Both the position numbers and the translations under genes were made by a program. Shown here in pieces: positions 4,296-5,307 of a stretch of 5,307 nucleotides of DNA (position 1 is the first letter of the stretch; each line of letters opens with the position of its first letter). The stretch comes from an uncultured Halomicronema sp. (GTDB taxonomy: Bacteria; Cyanobacteriota; Cyanobacteriia; Phormidesmidales; Phormidesmidaceae), in NCBI GenBank assembly GCA_937897665.1, contig CALCPB010000184.1, positions 1 to 5,307 on the forward strand, given 5' to 3'. The notes below the pieces were generated by a model that had not been told where the DNA came from, did not search any database, and saw nothing but the letters and a program-made list of their open reading frames with translations.

Positions 4296-5190
4296 ACTGC
4301 TGGATCAAAAAACTAATGAAGGTTTGCACCCGGAGAGAGTGACGGCGGTTGGGCAGGTAGAGGGCGTAAATGCCTGTGTCTAAATCGAGGTGGGGATAAA
4401 ACAGAAAATCCTCCAGCACGGCCTCTAACCGACCGGCCAGCAGATCAGCCCCGACTAACCAAGTGGGCATCAGGATTATCCCGACGCCATCTAAACAAGC
4501 CTGCCGCAACACTTCAGAATTATTGGCGATGAGGGGGCCTTGTACCTGCACTTCGCAGATCTCTTGATCGCGCTTAAAGCGCCAGGTGTCGGCGGCGAGG
4601 GCATAGCTAAAACGCAGGCAGTGGTGCTGGGCTAAATCGTCGGGATGCTCGGGCTTGCCATAGCGTTGGAAATAAGCCGGACTACCGCAAATTTTGCGGG
4701 TATGAGTGGCGAGTTTACGGACAATCCAATTAGCGCCGGAGCGATCGAGGTTGCCAATGCGAATCACCAGATCGAGCCCCTCTTCGACCGGATTGGCCAG
4801 GCCGTCACTAAACGTCAAATCCAACTGCATTGCAGGATATTGCGCTAAAAAGTCGCTCAGCAGGGGGGCAATGTGCAGGCGGCCAAAAGCCACGGGCACA
4901 CTGGCACGCAGGAGGCCTCGGGGGACTTCATCCTGTTCGGTGACGGCTAGATTCGCTGCTGCGACATCCTGCAGAATCTGCACTGCTTTGTCGTAATAGC
5001 GGCGACCCTGGGGGGTGAGTGTGACGCTGCGAGTTGACCGATTGAGTAATTGGGTATGCAGCATCGCTTCTAGAGCGTTGACTTGCCGGGTCACCGAGGA
5101 GACCGCCACTCCGAGTTGCCGAGCAGCTTCGGAAAAGCTGTGGGTTTCGACCACTCGCACAAACGATCGCATCGCCAAAAACTGATCCAT
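4264..5190 (-). CDS. LysR-family transcriptional regulator
   Basis: The protein has 308 residues, normal for the family. The N-terminal winged helix-turn-helix (1-60) opens with MDQFLAMRSFVRVVETHSFS; the recognition segment SEAARQLGVAVSSVTRQVNALE is followed by LLNRSTRSVTLTPQG. A linker helix (about 62-88) leads to the periplasmic-binding-like effector domain (about 90-298), with GLLRASVPVAFGRLHIAPLL starting the first subdomain and LDLVIRIG and GVGIILMPTWLV at conserved positions. The N-terminus resembles the CrgA/DmlR/AaeR-like branch, but the effector is not predictable. The ATG at 5188-5190 gives the standard family N-terminus although no strong Shine-Dalgarno is visible. Ten bases upstream is a LysR-type inverted repeat, indicating autoregulation, and a probable divergent target begins at 5269. 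No sign of damage. Confidence 0.95.
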   Translation of the reverse strand: MDQFLAMRSFVRVVETHSFSEAARQLGVAVSSVTRQVNALEAMLHTQLLNRSTRSVTLTPQGRRYYDKAVQILQDVAAANLAVTEQDEVPRGLLRASVPVAFGRLHIAPLLSDFLAQYPAMQLDLTFSDGLANPVEEGLDLVIRIGNLDRSGANWIVRKLATHTRKICGSPAYFQRYGKPEHPDDLAQHHCLRFSYALAADTWRFKRDQEICEVQVQGPLIANNSEVLRQACLDGVGIILMPTWLVGADLLAGRLEAVLEDFLFYPHLDLDTGIYALYLPNRRHSLRVQTFISFLIQQFSTHPAGLTM

Positions 5191-5199
5191 CGCTGCTGT

Positions 5200-5222
5200 A
5201 CTTTTGCGTTAAATGCAAAAGT
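5200..5222. promoter_or_regulatory. LysR-type operator, perfect inverted repeat
   Basis: ACTTTTGC (5200-5207) and GCAAAAGT (5215-5222) are perfect inverted arms around GTTAAAT. The centre fits the LysR T-N11-A rule (T5205 and A5217). On the minus strand a second ACTTTT lies 15 bases upstream (5237-5232 against 5222-5217), suggesting a half-site one and a half helical turns away, typical of a recognition-plus-activation arrangement. The operator lies 9 bases before the LysR ATG and about 46 bases before the divergent GTG, which fits autorepression with activation of the divergent gene. Confidence 0.6.
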
Positions 5223-5236
5223 GTTTGCTGAAAAAG

Positions 5237-5245
5237 TGATATTAA
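5237..5245 (+). promoter_or_regulatory. Candidate extended -10 of the divergent promoter
   Basis: TGATATTAA has the TG-N-TATTAA layout of an extended -10 element (four of six matches to the hexamer). No good -35 is found at the usual spacing, as expected for a promoter needing an activator. It lies between the LysR operator and the GTG at 5269. Confidence 0.2.
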
Positions 5246-5268
5246 CATCTTCTGCGAGTGGAGTTAGG

Positions 5269-5307
5269 GTGGAATTGTCGTTATTCAGACGGCTCAATCA
5301 ACTTTTT
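5269..5307 (+). CDS. Start of a gene divergent from the LysR gene (partial)
   Basis: GTG at 5269 is preceded by GGAG (5260-5263) with five bases between, a good ribosome binding site, and the frame is open to the window end, giving 13 codons (V/M-ELSLFRRLNQLF). This is too short to identify a family. LysR genes are commonly transcribed away from their target, and the operator at 5200-5222 fits that. An in-frame GTG at 5236 and TTG at 5275 are alternative starts. Confidence 0.33.
   Translation, partial: MELSLFRRLNQLF

Noticed and set aside
1..5307. CRISPR array, tRNA, transposase, toxin-antitoxin or phage system
   Set aside because: No regularly spaced direct repeats, cloverleaf sequence, transposase or integrase motif, or terminal inverted repeats with target duplication were seen on either strand.

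Overview
The window looks like a chromosomal segment of a cyanobacterium. The exact octamer GCGATCGC (the HIP1 core) occurs five times in 5.3 kb (127-134, 316-323, 3195-3202, 3425-3432, 3850-3857), where chance predicts about 0.1. The gene content (KtrB-type K+ transporter, ABM-type membrane protein, LysR regulator, thioredoxin) is compatible with this. No rRNA, tRNA, CRISPR array, insertion sequence or phage gene was recognised.

Layout. (1) 1-257, minus: N-terminal part of a membrane protein cut by the window edge, possibly a fatty-acid desaturase. (2) 258-569: divergent intergenic region with a HIP1 site, a strong stem-loop (401-445) and a candidate promoter. (3) 570-1160, plus: antibiotic-biosynthesis-monooxygenase-fold protein with two C-terminal membrane helices. 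(4) 1225-2556, minus: KtrB/TrkH-family K+ translocating subunit, convergent with gene 3 and without a neighbouring regulatory subunit. (5) 2557-3023: 467 bp without a convincing gene, rich in inverted repeats and holding a Fur-box-like palindrome and a 29-codon ORF. (6) 3024-3914, minus: one ancestral adenylate kinase-thioredoxin fusion reading frame, interrupted by a single in-frame TAG at 3555-3557. It is now a 119-residue kinase N-terminal half and a 174-residue piece carrying the kinase C-terminus plus a complete thioredoxin domain. (7) 3915-4263: about 350 bp with a protein-like orphan reading frame and a short ORF with a good ribosome binding site. (8) 4264-5190, minus: LysR-type regulator. 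(9) 5191-5307: regulatory region with a perfect LysR-type inverted repeat (5200-5222) and the likely start of a divergent gene running off the window.

The genes do not form one obvious pathway. The two functional units the sequence supports are the broken kinase-thioredoxin gene and the LysR gene with its divergent promoter. The most notable observation is the amber-split fusion: its kinase half also lacks the P-loop lysine and most of the LID arginines, while the thioredoxin half keeps every key residue. This suggests that the kinase fold had lost catalysis before, or independently of, the stop codon.
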